DNA of 64,000 nucleotides from assembly GCF_038719015.1 (NCBI RefSeq), contig NZ_CP152276.1, forward strand, positions 506,001 to 570,000, given 5' to 3'. The notes below the pieces were generated by a model. The model was not told the DNA's origin. It ran no database searches and saw only the letters and a program-made list of their open reading frames with translations. This DNA is from Nguyenibacter vanlangensis (lineage in GTDB: Bacteria > Pseudomonadota > Alphaproteobacteria > Acetobacterales > Acetobacteraceae). This document shows positions 1 to 9,979 of this stretch, in pieces. The position numbers and the translations under genes are program-made. Numbering within the stretch: position 1 is the first letter of the stretch; each line of letters starts with the position of its first letter.

Positions 1-63
1 CATAGACACTGCGTCGGCGCGCGGCAGGTCCGCCGTGCGAGGAAACGGGCGGGACACGGCATA

Positions 64-2052
64 TTGGCATGGTCAGGGCGGCGTCGCGCCGCATCGCGGG
101 GCAGGGCGGACACGGCGGCGGCAAAAATCGTCATCAGGCGCCTTCAGGCATGCGCCGGCGCAGCCTGCGGCCTCGGCCTCGGCCTCTGTCCCCGTCCCAT
201 GCTCGGCGCCGACCCGCAAACCTACACCACGACGATTCGCCCGACCGGCCAGGCTGACCTGGACAGCGCCATCAACGCCTCTTCCAGCCTCCTGGCCCTG
301 CAGAAGACCCGCGCGGTCAGCCCCTTCGCGCTGGCGGGGCGGATCCGCAACGATTACGCGCGCCTCGCGACGGCGCTGGACAGCTACGGCTATTATGCCG
401 CGACTGTCCGCATCCAGGTCGGGCTGCGACCGGCCGGCAATGCCGTCCCCGGCGCTGCCATGGACGGCCGCAGCCCCCATTTGCCCGAATGGCTGCAGGC
501 GGTGCCGCAGGGGCAGACGGTCCAGGTCACCATCACCCCGACCCGAGGCGCGCTGTTCCATCTCGGCCATGTCACGCTCAGGCCCGCGCCCGGCGACGGC
601 CCGGCGCCGATCGTGCTCGACGCCCCCGAAAAGGCCGCGCTGGGCCTTGCCGCCGGCCAGCCCGCCATAGCCTCCGACGTGCTGGCGGCGGGTGCCAGGC
701 TCCAGTCCCAACTGAAGGAGGAAGGCCACGCCCTGGCGCAGGTCGGCACCCCCACCGCATGGCTACGCCCCCAGACGCAGACCCTGGACGTGGAGTACGT
801 GGTGCATCGCGGCCCGGTGGTGACGATCGGCACCATCACCCTGTCGGGATTGGTGCATACGCATCCGGCCTTCATCGCGCGACGCCTGACCATCCATCCG
901 GACCAGCTCTACCAGCCCTCGAAGATCGAGGCCGCGCGCCAGGACCTGGCATCCCTGGGCATCTTCTCCGACGTGCAGGTCGCCGACATGCCCCCGCTGT
1001 CCGCTGACCGGCAGATGCCGCTGGATTTCGCCTTCACCGAAGGCAAGCGACGCCTGGTCGCGCTGCAGGCCGGCTTTTCCACCGATCTGGGCGGCCGCGC
1101 CGGCGTCAGTTGGACCCATGACAACATGTTCGGAAATGCCGAACAACTACGCCTGACGGCCCTGATCACCGGCCTGGGCGGTTCCGCCCAGCAGGGGCTG
1201 GGCTATGACGTCTATGCCGACCTGATGAAGCCGGATTTCGGCTCCCGCAACCAGAATCTCAGCGTCCGGGTCGAAGGCATCCGCCAGTTGCTCTATTCCT
1301 ACCGCCAGACCGCGCTGCTGGTCCGCGCCGGCATCGTCCGCCGCCTCGGGCGCTTCTGGAACGTCTCCTACGGTGCCCAGGCCGAACAGGAACAGATCCA
1401 GCAGATGGGCATGACGAACGATTACACGATCGTCTCGCTGCCCCTCTCGGCCAATTTCGACAATACCGGCCTCAGCAACCCGATCGACCCGGCCACCCAC
1501 GGCGCGCGCGTCTCGCTCGGCGCCACGCCATCGATGTCGCTGAACAGCCACACCGCCTTCTTCACCATTCTCCAGGCCACCGGTTCGACCTATTTCGACC
1601 TCGCGCATCTCGGGATCGCACGCCCCGGCCGCAGCGTGCTCGCCGTCCGCGCCGTCGTCGGCAGCGTGCAGGGCGCATCGACCTTCGATATTCCCCCCGA
1701 TCAGCGCCTCTATGCCGGCGGCAGCGCCACCGTAAGGGGCTTTCGCTATCAGGGTGTAGGACCACAATTTCCCAACACGAAATTCGCCATCGGCGGCACC
1801 GCGATGGACGCCGGCTCGGTCGAATTCCGCCAGCGCCTGTTCAAAAGCTTCGGCGCCGCCCTGTTCGCCGACGCCGGCCAGGTCGCCACCGGCAGCGCGC
1901 CGTTCCACGGCACGCTGCGCGTCGGCGCCGGCGGCGGCGTGCGCTACTACACCCCGATCGGCCCGGTGCGCGTCGACGTCGCCATGCCGCTCAATCGGCC
2001 GCCGCACGGCGACACGTGGGAACTCTATATCGGCCTGGGGGAGACCTTTTGA
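64..2052 (+). CDS. tamA: TamA-like outer membrane assembly protein (BamA/Omp85 superfamily)
   Basis: Outer-membrane beta-barrel that with TamB forms the translocation and assembly module. Reading order: an N-terminal hydrophobic leader (about residues 26-48), POTRA-like repeats (about 60-330), then a C-terminal bacterial surface antigen barrel with aromatic/hydrophobic strands, an RGFRYQG motif near residue 560 and a terminal Phe, all typical of Omp85 proteins. Its length (662 residues) suits TamA. The frame opens with TTG at 64; the next in-frame ATG is at 199 and would cut off the leader, so the exact start is unsure. The stop overlaps the tamB ATG as ATGA. The family call is firm; TamA rather than BamA is inferred from the tamB neighbour. 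Confidence 0.88.
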   Translation: MAWSGRRRAASRGRADTAAAKIVIRRLQACAGAACGLGLGLCPRPMLGADPQTYTTTIRPTGQADLDSAINASSSLLALQKTRAVSPFALAGRIRNDYARLATALDSYGYYAATVRIQVGLRPAGNAVPGAAMDGRSPHLPEWLQAVPQGQTVQVTITPTRGALFHLGHVTLRPAPGDGPAPIVLDAPEKAALGLAAGQPAIASDVLAAGARLQSQLKEEGHALAQVGTPTAWLRPQTQTLDVEYVVHRGPVVTIGTITLSGLVHTHPAFIARRLTIHPDQLYQPSKIEAARQDLASLGIFSDVQVADMPPLSADRQMPLDFAFTEGKRRLVALQAGFSTDLGGRAGVSWTHDNMFGNAEQLRLTALITGLGGSAQQGLGYDVYADLMKPDFGSRNQNLSVRVEGIRQLLYSYRQTALLVRAGIVRRLGRFWNVSYGAQAEQEQIQQMGMTNDYTIVSLPLSANFDNTGLSNPIDPATHGARVSLGATPSMSLNSHTAFFTILQATGSTYFDLAHLGIARPGRSVLAVRAVVGSVQGASTFDIPPDQRLYAGGSATVRGFRYQGVGPQFPNTKFAIGGTAMDAGSVEFRQRLFKSFGAALFADAGQVATGSAPFHGTLRVGAGGGVRYYTPIGPVRVDVAMPLNRPPHGDTWELYIGLGETF

Positions 2053-5000
2053 TGGTGCCGCCGCCCCAAATGCCCCGCCGGTCACGACACTGGACGCGGG
2101 TCGTCGCCTGGGTAGCCGGGCTGATCGTGGGAATTCCCGCCGCACTGGCCGTAATCGCGCTGGCCGTGATCCTGCTTCTCGCCAATACCGGCTGGGGCCG
2201 GCATCTCATCGAACGCCAGACCGCCGCCCTGACCGCGGGCAGCGTCACTCTCGAGGGGATTTCGGGCCGCTTCCCCGATGCGCTGCGCGTTCGCCATATT
2301 GCCCTGAACGACCCGAAAGGAACATGGCTCGCAATCGACGGGCTGGTGCTGGACTGGCGGCCGACCTATTTACTGGCGCGGCAGGTGCGTGTCGATCGTA
2401 TTGCCATGGATCACTTGGCGATCCCCCGCCTGCCACAAGCCGCGACGTCCGGCCCGTCATCTTCTGCCGGCCAGAATATCGGTCCGGATCTCGGAATTGA
2501 CATCCGGACCATCCATGTCAGCCGGATCGATGCCGGGGCCGATCTCGCCGGCACTGCGGCAGCCTTCGTACTGGACGGGCAGGCCCGGCTGGCCCATCTG
2601 GCAGCGATAATAAAGGGCGCCGACGTCGCGACCCTGCCCGACGCGACGATCGACCTCGCCCTCGCGCGATTGGACCATGACGGTAAGCTGAACCTGCATA
2701 CCGCCATTCTCCCTGGACGACTGAGTTTACATCTGGCGGCGCAGGAAGGGGCAGGTGGCTTTGCCACCGCGGCCGGTCTTTCGCCGCTGGACCCGCTGCG
2801 CCTGACATTGGACATGGATGGGCCGCGCGATGCCAATCATCTGGCATTTTCTCTGAATTCCGGAAATATATCATCCAATATCGATGGAATATTGGATATT
2901 ATTCATCAAAAAGCTCAGATATCGATGACAGCTCATGCGCCACGAATGGTGGTGCGGGATGGTATTGGCTGGCAGTCGGTCGCCTTGGACGCGCATCTTT
3001 CGGGTGACGTGCGTCATCCGGTTGGCCAGGGCCAATTGACCATCGATCAGCCATTGGCGGCGGGCGTCGGCGCCAATCATATCGCCGTCAGGTTCGATGG
3101 GCATGAAGCCTCCGGCAACCAGGCAGGCCTTGCTCGCCTTCACGCGATCATCGATGGGCTGTCGCTGCCAGGGCCACGCCCGAGCTTATTAGCGTCGGCC
3201 CCTCTTATGTTTGACGTGGTGCTGCACCCGGACGCAGCGGGTGCGCCACTGGACGTCACGCTTACGCACCCGTTGCTGCACTTGGCCGGCCAAATCATGA
3301 CCGCACGTCCGGCCCACGGTATGATTGATCTTACAGTGCCTCAGTTGGCTCCATTCGCGGCGGCTGGATCTGCTAATGTAGCAGGACATGCTGCCTTGCA
3401 TGGCGCGTTCGTTTTGCCGTCCCGACCAGATGGCGAAATGACCATCGGCCTGGATGGCACAGTTGGTATCACCGGCGGTATCGCACAGGCTGTCGGCCTG
3501 ATCGGTCCGGATGGCAAGGTCTCGGCACGCATCGCCATTCGGCAACCGCATGGAGCGACAGGTGGCGTCGTGCGGATCGACAGCCTTACCCTGGACGGAC
3601 AGGCGGCACATCTCTCTCTGGCAGGCACCCGGACGGATGGTGTCCTGGGCGGCGTAAGGGACGGGTCGCAAATCCTGAATGCCACGATGCATCTGGCAAT
3701 CGACGATCTGCGGCATGTCCTGCCATCTCTGCGCGGCCAGGCGGCACTGAATCTCGCCGTGACCGGCCCGATGGCAGATTTTGCGGCAACTGGGCATCTC
3801 GATGGCCAGGTGGGGGGTACCGACATGCCGGTTGGCCCTCTAATGGCTGATATTGTTGCCCATCATCTGCCAACGGCGCCGCAAGGCACCATCATGGTCC
3901 AGGGCAGCCTGGACAGAGCGCCGCTTTCTCTCGCCGCGGATATGGCACAGGACGCCCAGGGCACCCGTACGCTCCATCTAACCCATCTTGATTGGAAAAG
4001 CGCGACCGGAAAGGCCAATTTTATCTTCAGTCCCGGCAAGCCGATCCCATTGGGCACCCTGGACCTGCAAATGACGCGCCTGGCTGACCTGTCGCGCGTG
4101 ATCGGTCAGGACCTTTCCGGATCCTTCAAAGCGTCGTTTCACACCATCGACCCAGAGGGGACAGCCCCACCCAGTGTGGCGGTGCGCCTTGACGGCACAA
4201 TGGCCAGTGCCCGAGCCAGCGTGCGCAAATTCACGCTGGCCGGCACCATCATGGATCCTCAGGGTCTGCCACGAAGCGATCTGTCGGCCAGGCTGGACGG
4301 CCTGACGACGCAGGCAGCCAGCGGAAACGCGGCCATCACGGTCCGGGGACCGCAGGACGCCCTGGCGATCAGCGCTACGGCCAGTCTGCAGAACTTCCTG
4401 GGGGAGCCGGCCAGCATGATGGCCGACGCCGTGCTGGACGTGCCGAAGCAATCGGTCGCCCTGCGTGTGTTTCGCGCCAATGCAAAAAGGGAAAATATCC
4501 GCCTGCTCGCCCCGGCACGCGTCGCTTTCGGCAATGCGATTGGCGTCGATCGGCTGCGTATCACCGTGGCGCCCGATGGCGTCGCACCGGCGCAGATCGA
4601 CATTGCCGGCTCCGTTCGTCCTGCACTTGCACTTACTGCCACGATCGACGACCTGACCCCAGCCATCGCCCGGCCCTTTGTACCATCCCTCGAAGCCGAC
4701 GGCACACTTTCTGTTCGCGCCGCGTTACGCGGTACGCTGGCCAGCCCGCAGGGAACAATGACCCTGATAGGGCGAGGCCTGAAATATGAGTCTGATCTCA
4801 GTGGCGGCATTCCGCCCGCCAATCTGGATGCGTCGGCGCAACTCTCCGGCAGTCGGGCGCAACTCGACCTTACCCTGCGTGCCGGCACGATGGCGGATCT
4901 GACTATACGCGGCCTAGTCCCGACCAATACCGCTGGCACTATGGCGCTCCAGACCACTGGTCGCATCAACCTGGCGGCCGCAAATGGCTATCTCGGGGCG

Positions 5001-6263
5001 CAAGGGCGACAACTCGAAGGTATGATGCAGTTGGCCATATCGCTGGCCGGCTCGCCCACCTCGCCTCGGGCCTCGGGCACCATGACCTTGTCCGGCGGAC
5101 AAGTGCATGATTTCGCTCAGGGTGTGCAGTTGTCGAATATCCGAGGCACGATTACCGCACACGACGATCGTATGGTGCTCGACAATCTGACGGCACAGGC
5201 CGGTCCCGGGACGATCACGGTCGCCGGCAGCCTCGGGGCGTTTCAGCCCGGGTTACCTGTCGATCTGCATATCGTAGCCGATCACGCGCGGCCGCTGGCC
5301 AGTGATCTGGTGACGGCGGAAATCAATACCGACCTGACCGTGCGTGGCCAGCTTTCTTCCCGTGTCGATGTCGCGGGTAGCATTGTTATCCCCCATGCCG
5401 ATATCACCATTCCTAACGCATTGCCGCCATCGATCGCGACTTTGAACGTCATACGCCCCGGCCAGAATCCAAAGTTTCAGCAGAACGCGGGCACCGGCCT
5501 GATGATCGGACTTGATATCACCGCCTCGTCGCCAGGCCAGATGTTCGTCCGCGGCCACGGTCTGGATGCTGAAATGAATGGGCGCCTCCATGTCGGTGGG
5601 ACTGCCAATTCCCCGGTCGTCAGTGGCGGCTTCAATATGCGACGCGGCAGTTTCAATCTGGCTGGCATCTCGCTGGATTTCGCCAAGGGACGCGTGGCCT
5701 TCAACGGCGTCGGCGTTACCCAGGCCATTGATCCCAGCCTGGATTTCGAGGCCGACCGGGCAACCAATTCCGGGACTGCCAGGTTGTTGGTCGGGGGATA
5801 TGCCAGCGCTCCCAAGATTTCCTTCGCGTCCACGCCGCCGCTACCGCAAGATCAGATCATGGCGATGCTGCTGTTCGGCACCGATGCCCAGTCCCTCTCT
5901 CCGACCCAGATGGCGCAAATCGCGGGAGCGGTCGCCACCCTGACCGGAGGCTCCGCTTTCGATCCGCTGAGCAAGGTGCGCAACACGCTGGGGTTGGATC
6001 GGTTGCAACTCGCAGGCGCGTCAGGGGTTGGCAACGGCACCGGAACGGCGGTCGAGGCCGGAAAATATGTCGTGCGCGGGGTCTATGTCGGTGCGAAGCA
6101 GGCCACATCCGGTTCGGGTACCCAAGCTCAGGTGCAGGTGGACCTGACACGGAAGTTGAAGTTGAACACGACCGTCGGTACCGGCGGCAACGTCACCGGT
6201 TTCACAACGCCGGAAAACGACCCGGGCAGCAGCATCGGGTTGTCTTATCAATTTCGGTATTAG
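2052..6263 (+). CDS. tamB: TamB inner-membrane translocation and assembly factor (DUF490 family)
   Basis: Very long AsmA-like periplasmic protein (1403 residues) anchored by one N-terminal membrane helix (about residues 16-43) and predicted to span the periplasm as a beta-groove. Repetitive beta-rich sequence fills the middle. The C-terminal DUF490/TamB domain is recognisable from about residue 1050, with a segment reading MAMLLFGTDAQSLSPTQMAQ and a C-terminal aromatic residue. I chose the ATG at 2052 because it overlaps the tamA stop as ATGA; the frame is also open a little upstream (2016) inside tamA. By eye the gene is less GC-rich than tamA. It acts with TamA in outer-membrane protein insertion or lipid transport. 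Confidence 0.9.
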   Translation: MVPPPQMPRRSRHWTRVVAWVAGLIVGIPAALAVIALAVILLLANTGWGRHLIERQTAALTAGSVTLEGISGRFPDALRVRHIALNDPKGTWLAIDGLVLDWRPTYLLARQVRVDRIAMDHLAIPRLPQAATSGPSSSAGQNIGPDLGIDIRTIHVSRIDAGADLAGTAAAFVLDGQARLAHLAAIIKGADVATLPDATIDLALARLDHDGKLNLHTAILPGRLSLHLAAQEGAGGFATAAGLSPLDPLRLTLDMDGPRDANHLAFSLNSGNISSNIDGILDIIHQKAQISMTAHAPRMVVRDGIGWQSVALDAHLSGDVRHPVGQGQLTIDQPLAAGVGANHIAVRFDGHEASGNQAGLARLHAIIDGLSLPGPRPSLLASAPLMFDVVLHPDAAGAPLDVTLTHPLLHLAGQIMTARPAHGMIDLTVPQLAPFAAAGSANVAGHAALHGAFVLPSRPDGEMTIGLDGTVGITGGIAQAVGLIGPDGKVSARIAIRQPHGATGGVVRIDSLTLDGQAAHLSLAGTRTDGVLGGVRDGSQILNATMHLAIDDLRHVLPSLRGQAALNLAVTGPMADFAATGHLDGQVGGTDMPVGPLMADIVAHHLPTAPQGTIMVQGSLDRAPLSLAADMAQDAQGTRTLHLTHLDWKSATGKANFIFSPGKPIPLGTLDLQMTRLADLSRVIGQDLSGSFKASFHTIDPEGTAPPSVAVRLDGTMASARASVRKFTLAGTIMDPQGLPRSDLSARLDGLTTQAASGNAAITVRGPQDALAISATASLQNFLGEPASMMADAVLDVPKQSVALRVFRANAKRENIRLLAPARVAFGNAIGVDRLRITVAPDGVAPAQIDIAGSVRPALALTATIDDLTPAIARPFVPSLEADGTLSVRAALRGTLASPQGTMTLIGRGLKYESDLSGGIPPANLDASAQLSGSRAQLDLTLRAGTMADLTIRGLVPTNTAGTMALQTTGRINLAAANGYLGAQGRQLEGMMQLAISLAGSPTSPRASGTMTLSGGQVHDFAQGVQLSNIRGTITAHDDRMVLDNLTAQAGPGTITVAGSLGAFQPGLPVDLHIVADHARPLASDLVTAEINTDLTVRGQLSSRVDVAGSIVIPHADITIPNALPPSIATLNVIRPGQNPKFQQNAGTGLMIGLDITASSPGQMFVRGHGLDAEMNGRLHVGGTANSPVVSGGFNMRRGSFNLAGISLDFAKGRVAFNGVGVTQAIDPSLDFEADRATNSGTARLLVGGYASAPKISFASTPPLPQDQIMAMLLFGTDAQSLSPTQMAQIAGAVATLTGGSAFDPLSKVRNTLGLDRLQLAGASGVGNGTGTAVEAGKYVVRGVYVGAKQATSGSGTQAQVQVDLTRKLKLNTTVGTGGNVTGFTTPENDPGSSIGLSYQFRY

Positions 6264-6279
6264 TTTGCCGCCGGCTTGC

Positions 6280-6299
6280 CGACCCGTGAGGTCGGGTCG
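6280..6299. terminator. Stem-loop between convergent tamB and the glycosyltransferase gene
   Basis: A 7-bp perfect stem (arms CGACCCG and CGGGTCG, 6-base loop) lies just after the tamB stop and before the 3' end of the opposing gene. No T-run follows on either strand, so a factor-independent terminator is only tentative. Confidence 0.35.
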
Positions 6300-6341
6300 T
6301 CTCTGGGTGGGTTCGAGGCCGTGTTTTGGATATAGCCTGAG

Positions 6342-7946
6342 TCAGGTGGCCACTTGGGTTGCCATGTCGCCCAGGATCGCGGATACGCGTTCCACGACAT
6401 CGGACCAAACGCGCGGCCGAGTCTGCCGCACGATGCGCAGCGTGGGATACCATGGGCTGTCCTCACGCTTGGACAGCCATCGCCAGCAATTGTCGTAGCG
6501 ATCCATCATGATGACCGGCCGTCCAATCGCGCCCGCCAGATGGACCACAGCGGTATCAACCGACACGACCGCGTCCAGCGAAGCGATTAGCGCCGCGGTA
6601 TCATGCATATCCCGGACCGCATCCATCGGGTCATACAGGCGCATCCCCTCCGGCATGTCAGTCATCTCGCGCGCAGACGGGCCCGCCTGCAGGCTGACTA
6701 GATTGATGCCCGGCACCCGTCCCAGCGGTGCCAGGGTATCCAGTCTGACGGACCGCTTCCGATCGACGATCTGTGCCTCCGCGATGTCGGGTCGCTGTGC
6801 GCCGGCCCAGACCAGTCCTATATTCAGCCGGCCATTGGATGGTAGATAAGACCGCCAATGCCGGATGCGGTTCGGGTCCGCGGTCAGATAGGGGGCGAGA
6901 TCCCCCATCGGTGTCTCGGTTGCCGCAAATACCCGGGGCAGACTGATGAATGGGCAATGCCAGTCATGCGGCGGTATCGGCTGCGTATTGCAGATCACAT
7001 GATGCACGCCGGGAATGCGCCGTACCAGCCCGGCCAGTGTCTCGGGCACCGATATGATCAATTGTGCTCCACGTCGTGCCAACGGCGGCAGGTAGCGCAG
7101 ATACATCAGTGTATCGCCCAGACCCTGTTCGTGCGTCACCAGGATCCGTTTGCCCCGCAGGTTCAGATCCGGCGTCAGCGACCTCATGAGCGTCGCGGCT
7201 CGAGGGGCGCTCCGTCCAGGCAGGCGAAAACGCCATTCATGTTCGTGCCAGCCTGGCGCGTACTGACCGTCTTTCAACAGCGCGATCGAATGATTCAGCC
7301 TTACACGGGCGTCGTGCGGATTCAACGCAATTGCCTGGCGATAATGCGCCAGTGCCAGATCGGCAGCATTCTCCGTCGACAGCAGCGCGCCCCGGTTGGC
7401 GAGGGTGCGTGCATCATTCGGATATTCCGCCAGAATGGCGCGGAAAATGGCGTCGGCTTCGGCCAGTCGTCCCTGCTCCGACAGGCACGCCGCCATCAGG
7501 TTTCGTGCCGTGATATTGTCCGGGCGCAGCGCGACGGCTTTCTGCAGCCAGGCTGCGGCATCATCAAGCCGTCCCAACTGGATCAGCAGTTCACCCAGCG
7601 CCTCTAGGGCCCGACCATCGTGAGGCGTGCGCCGCACGACCTCCCGCAAGACCGGCTCGGCGTCCGCGCGACGCTTGCAGGCCGCTAGCATTTCGATCAG
7701 TTCATACGCTGGGTGAACAGCCTGCGGGTGGCGGTCGGCCAGAACGCAGAACAAGTTGGCCGCAGCGACGGGTTCATGGCTGCCTGCCAGGGCGTAGGCC
7801 ATCAGCAGGTCCGCCCTCTCGTCACACCGCTCCGCCAATCTCTCCAGCAGGCTACGTGCCTCGGCAAATCGTCCGGCCCTGATGAGTTCCAGTGCCTGAC
7901 GCAGGACAGCATTTGGCGTGGCGGGTAGCGTGTGGGAAAGGGTCAT
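6342..7946 (-). CDS. TPR-repeat protein with C-terminal GT-B (family 9-like) glycosyltransferase domain
   Basis: 534 residues. The N-terminal 200 or so residues are tandem tetratricopeptide repeats (for example ALEALGELLIQLGRLDDAAA). The C-terminal half resembles heptosyltransferase/GT9-like domains: GLGDTLMYLRYLP near residue 275 and the sugar-nucleotide site region VSVDTAVVHLAGAIGRPV near residue 465. Such TPR-GT fusions are usually annotated as protein or glycan glycosyltransferases; the substrate is unknown. Its start codon overlaps the stop of the upstream response regulator gene (TGATG), which implies co-translation. It converges on tamB. Confidence 0.75.
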   Translation of the reverse strand: MTLSHTLPATPNAVLRQALELIRAGRFAEARSLLERLAERCDERADLLMAYALAGSHEPVAAANLFCVLADRHPQAVHPAYELIEMLAACKRRADAEPVLREVVRRTPHDGRALEALGELLIQLGRLDDAAAWLQKAVALRPDNITARNLMAACLSEQGRLAEADAIFRAILAEYPNDARTLANRGALLSTENAADLALAHYRQAIALNPHDARVRLNHSIALLKDGQYAPGWHEHEWRFRLPGRSAPRAATLMRSLTPDLNLRGKRILVTHEQGLGDTLMYLRYLPPLARRGAQLIISVPETLAGLVRRIPGVHHVICNTQPIPPHDWHCPFISLPRVFAATETPMGDLAPYLTADPNRIRHWRSYLPSNGRLNIGLVWAGAQRPDIAEAQIVDRKRSVRLDTLAPLGRVPGINLVSLQAGPSAREMTDMPEGMRLYDPMDAVRDMHDTAALIASLDAVVSVDTAVVHLAGAIGRPVIMMDRYDNCWRWLSKREDSPWYPTLRIVRQTRPRVWSDVVERVSAILGDMATQVAT

Positions 7947-8341
7947 CAGGTTAAGAAATCCGGGTTGTCGGCCCCGTGTAGCATGGTGCGGATCCGCCTC
8001 AGGATTGCGGAGACTTCGAAAGGCTTCTCGACATAGCTATCGCGCTTGTCCCCGCCCGTCGATTCCCCATCGCGTGGCCAGGCGCCGGTCACGTAGAGCA
8101 CCGGCAAATCCGGCCATTTCCTGCGGGCCGCAGCCGCAACGCCCACCCCATTGAGCATGCCCGGGATCTGTATATCGGTCACCAGGATCGATAATCGGGG
8201 GTACGCCTCAATGACCGCCAATGCTTCCGTCGCATCGTCAGCCTCGACTATCGTGAAGCCACCTCGTTCACGAAGATATGCTGCGAGGGTCGCGCGAATC
8301 AGGAAATCGTCCTCGACAAGCAGAATAGGGGCTATATCCAT
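7946..8341 (-). CDS. Single-domain response regulator (CheY-like receiver)
   Basis: 131 residues made of one receiver domain and nothing else. Conserved residues are visible: the acidic pair in LLVEDD, the phospho-acceptor Asp in VTDIQIPG, the Thr in YVTGAWP and the Lys in VEKPFE. The frame is open much further upstream but homology begins at ATG 8341, preceded by GGAGG nine bases before it. Without an output domain it probably acts by protein contact. The 1-base stop/start overlap with the TPR-glycosyltransferase suggests a shared process. No histidine kinase gene is nearby. Confidence 0.85.
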   Translation of the reverse strand: MDIAPILLVEDDFLIRATLAAYLRERGGFTIVEADDATEALAVIEAYPRLSILVTDIQIPGMLNGVGVAAAARRKWPDLPVLYVTGAWPRDGESTGGDKRDSYVEKPFEVSAILRRIRTMLHGADNPDFLT

Positions 8342-8503
8342 CGGATCGTGCCTCCGCCTCTGGCTGGGCAGAAGGAACGCGCAAAAACCATCATGTCTCC
8401 AACGTCGCATGTGGCCGCGGGTTCTGATCGCGGCGGGTGGAACCTTCCAGCCATGATGCGATAGATTGTGCGTCATGACACGTACGATGACAGGACCGAT
8501 GGC

Positions 8504-9484
8504 ATGATCGACCCGTTCACATGGCTCGCCGGCTGGATCCAGGAGAATTGGCTGATCCCTATTCTCTACCATTTCGGTTGGATGGAATGGGAAGATACGT
8601 CCTTCCTCTGGGCCATGTTCGCGATTTACGGCGTGTTGCAAGTGATCCTGAACTTGGTGATCTGCGTGCCCCTCGAACGCATCTGGCCGCTGCATAGATG
8701 GGAAAACCGCGACAATGTAACAATGGATATTGTCTATACCGTCATTGCGCGGATCGGTCTGTTTCCGCTGGTCACGTTCTTCGGATTTTATGAAATCCAG
8801 ACCTGGTTGAATGGATTTCTGACTGATCACGGTTATATTCCACCCACTTTGGAATCGTTGTTTCCCTCCTTGATGGACTGGCCGGTCGCCACGTTCTTCC
8901 TCTACGCGGTGATCCTCGATTTCGCCGATTACTGGCGACATCGTCTGTCGCATGTCTTTGCCTGGTGGTACGGGTTGCATGCTCTGCACCATGCCCAGAC
9001 GCACATGACCTTCTGGTCCGACGATCGCAATCACCTCCTTGATGACGTCATCTCTTATGCTTGGGCAATTGCGGTTGGGCTGCTGATAGGGGTGCCTCCA
9101 CTACAATTCCCCTTGCTGATCCTCTTGTTGCGCTTGGTCGAAAGCCTGTCGCATGCCAATACCCGGGTTGGGTTCGGCTGGTTGGGCGAAAGGTTGCTGA
9201 TATCGCCGCAATTTCATCGCGTACATCATGGCACACGCTCGGCAGGCCGAGATTCATGCAATTACGGGGCGGTCTTCCCCTGGTGGGACATGATGCTGGG
9301 CACCGCCAATTTCTCTCGCCATGTAGTCGAAACCGGCGACCCGAAGGCCGAAGCGGCCCTGGTCAATGGGGGGTGGCTGGCACAGCAGTGGGGCGGGTTG
9401 CGCCTGTCCTGGCGCCTGGCTACGCGACGCTGGCGGCGTGGCACCTCGGCCTCCGCTGAATCGTCCGAGTCTGCTGCACGCTGA
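8504..9484 (+). CDS. Fatty acid hydroxylase / sterol desaturase superfamily membrane protein
   Basis: 326-residue multi-pass membrane protein with the di-iron histidine boxes of the superfamily: HRLSH, HALHH and HRVHH. Candidate reactions are hydroxylation or desaturation of a lipid (fatty acyl chain, ornithine lipid, ceramide or hopanoid-type substrate); the sequence does not say which. The ATG at 8504 has AGGA upstream; an in-frame GTG at 8468 would add 12 unconvincing residues. The PACE-like gene follows after only 2 bases. The gene diverges from the response regulator at 8341. Confidence 0.82.
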   Translation: MIDPFTWLAGWIQENWLIPILYHFGWMEWEDTSFLWAMFAIYGVLQVILNLVICVPLERIWPLHRWENRDNVTMDIVYTVIARIGLFPLVTFFGFYEIQTWLNGFLTDHGYIPPTLESLFPSLMDWPVATFFLYAVILDFADYWRHRLSHVFAWWYGLHALHHAQTHMTFWSDDRNHLLDDVISYAWAIAVGLLIGVPPLQFPLLILLLRLVESLSHANTRVGFGWLGERLLISPQFHRVHHGTRSAGRDSCNYGAVFPWWDMMLGTANFSRHVVETGDPKAEAALVNGGWLAQQWGGLRLSWRLATRRWRRGTSASAESSESAAR

Positions 9485-9486
9485 TC

Positions 9487-9918
9487 ATGCGCACGATGGC
9501 CGATCGGATCCGCTATACGCTCCTGTACGAAATATTGGGGCTCGCGCTTGTCGTTCCGGGCGGCCGACTGCTGCTGGGAATCACCATGTTCGACATGGGC
9601 ATGATCGGCCTTGGTTCCACCATTGTGGCCGTAAGCTGGAACTGTCTCTTCAGTTGGCTGTTCGATTACATAATGCTGCGAATAAAGGGAACGGCACGAA
9701 AAAGCCTGGCTGACCGCGTTATTCATGCCGTGCTCTACCAGGTCGGATTGATCGCCCTCCTGGTTCCGCCGATCGCGTTCTGTCTGGGGCGGGGACTACC
9801 GGCCGCCTTCCTGGCCAATATCGGTCTCACCCTATTCTACCTGGTTTATAATTTTATGTTCACCTGGGCTTACGACGTGCTCTTTCCGCCACCGGCTGCC
9901 ATGATCGAACAGACATAA
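9487..9918 (+). CDS. PACE family efflux transporter (bacterial transmembrane pair)
   Basis: 143 residues with four membrane helices arranged as two tandem transmembrane-pair repeats, the layout of AceI-type chlorhexidine/diamine exporters. The first repeat has YEILG with the Glu at residue 15, the position of the essential acidic residue in AceI; the second repeat has Gln at the matching place (LYQVG). The aromatic SWNCLFSWLFDY and YNFMFTWAYD stretches are family hallmarks. It starts 2 bases after the hydroxylase stop, so the two are probably co-transcribed. Confidence 0.85.
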   Translation: MRTMADRIRYTLLYEILGLALVVPGGRLLLGITMFDMGMIGLGSTIVAVSWNCLFSWLFDYIMLRIKGTARKSLADRVIHAVLYQVGLIALLVPPIAFCLGRGLPAAFLANIGLTLFYLVYNFMFTWAYDVLFPPPAAMIEQT

Positions 9919-9945
9919 AAAAACTCCGGCGGGTAACCGCCGGAG
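9917..9945 (-). terminator. Rho-independent terminator of carD
   Basis: A 9-bp perfect stem (arms CTCCGGCGG / CCGCCGGAG, loop GTAA, 9924-9945) is followed on the minus strand by seven T residues (A-run at 9917-9923). It lies 35 bases past the carD stop and abuts the end of the convergent PACE gene. Confidence 0.9.
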
Positions 9946-9979
9946 CTTCGTGTCGTCGTGCTGGTCGTCCCCAGAACGA

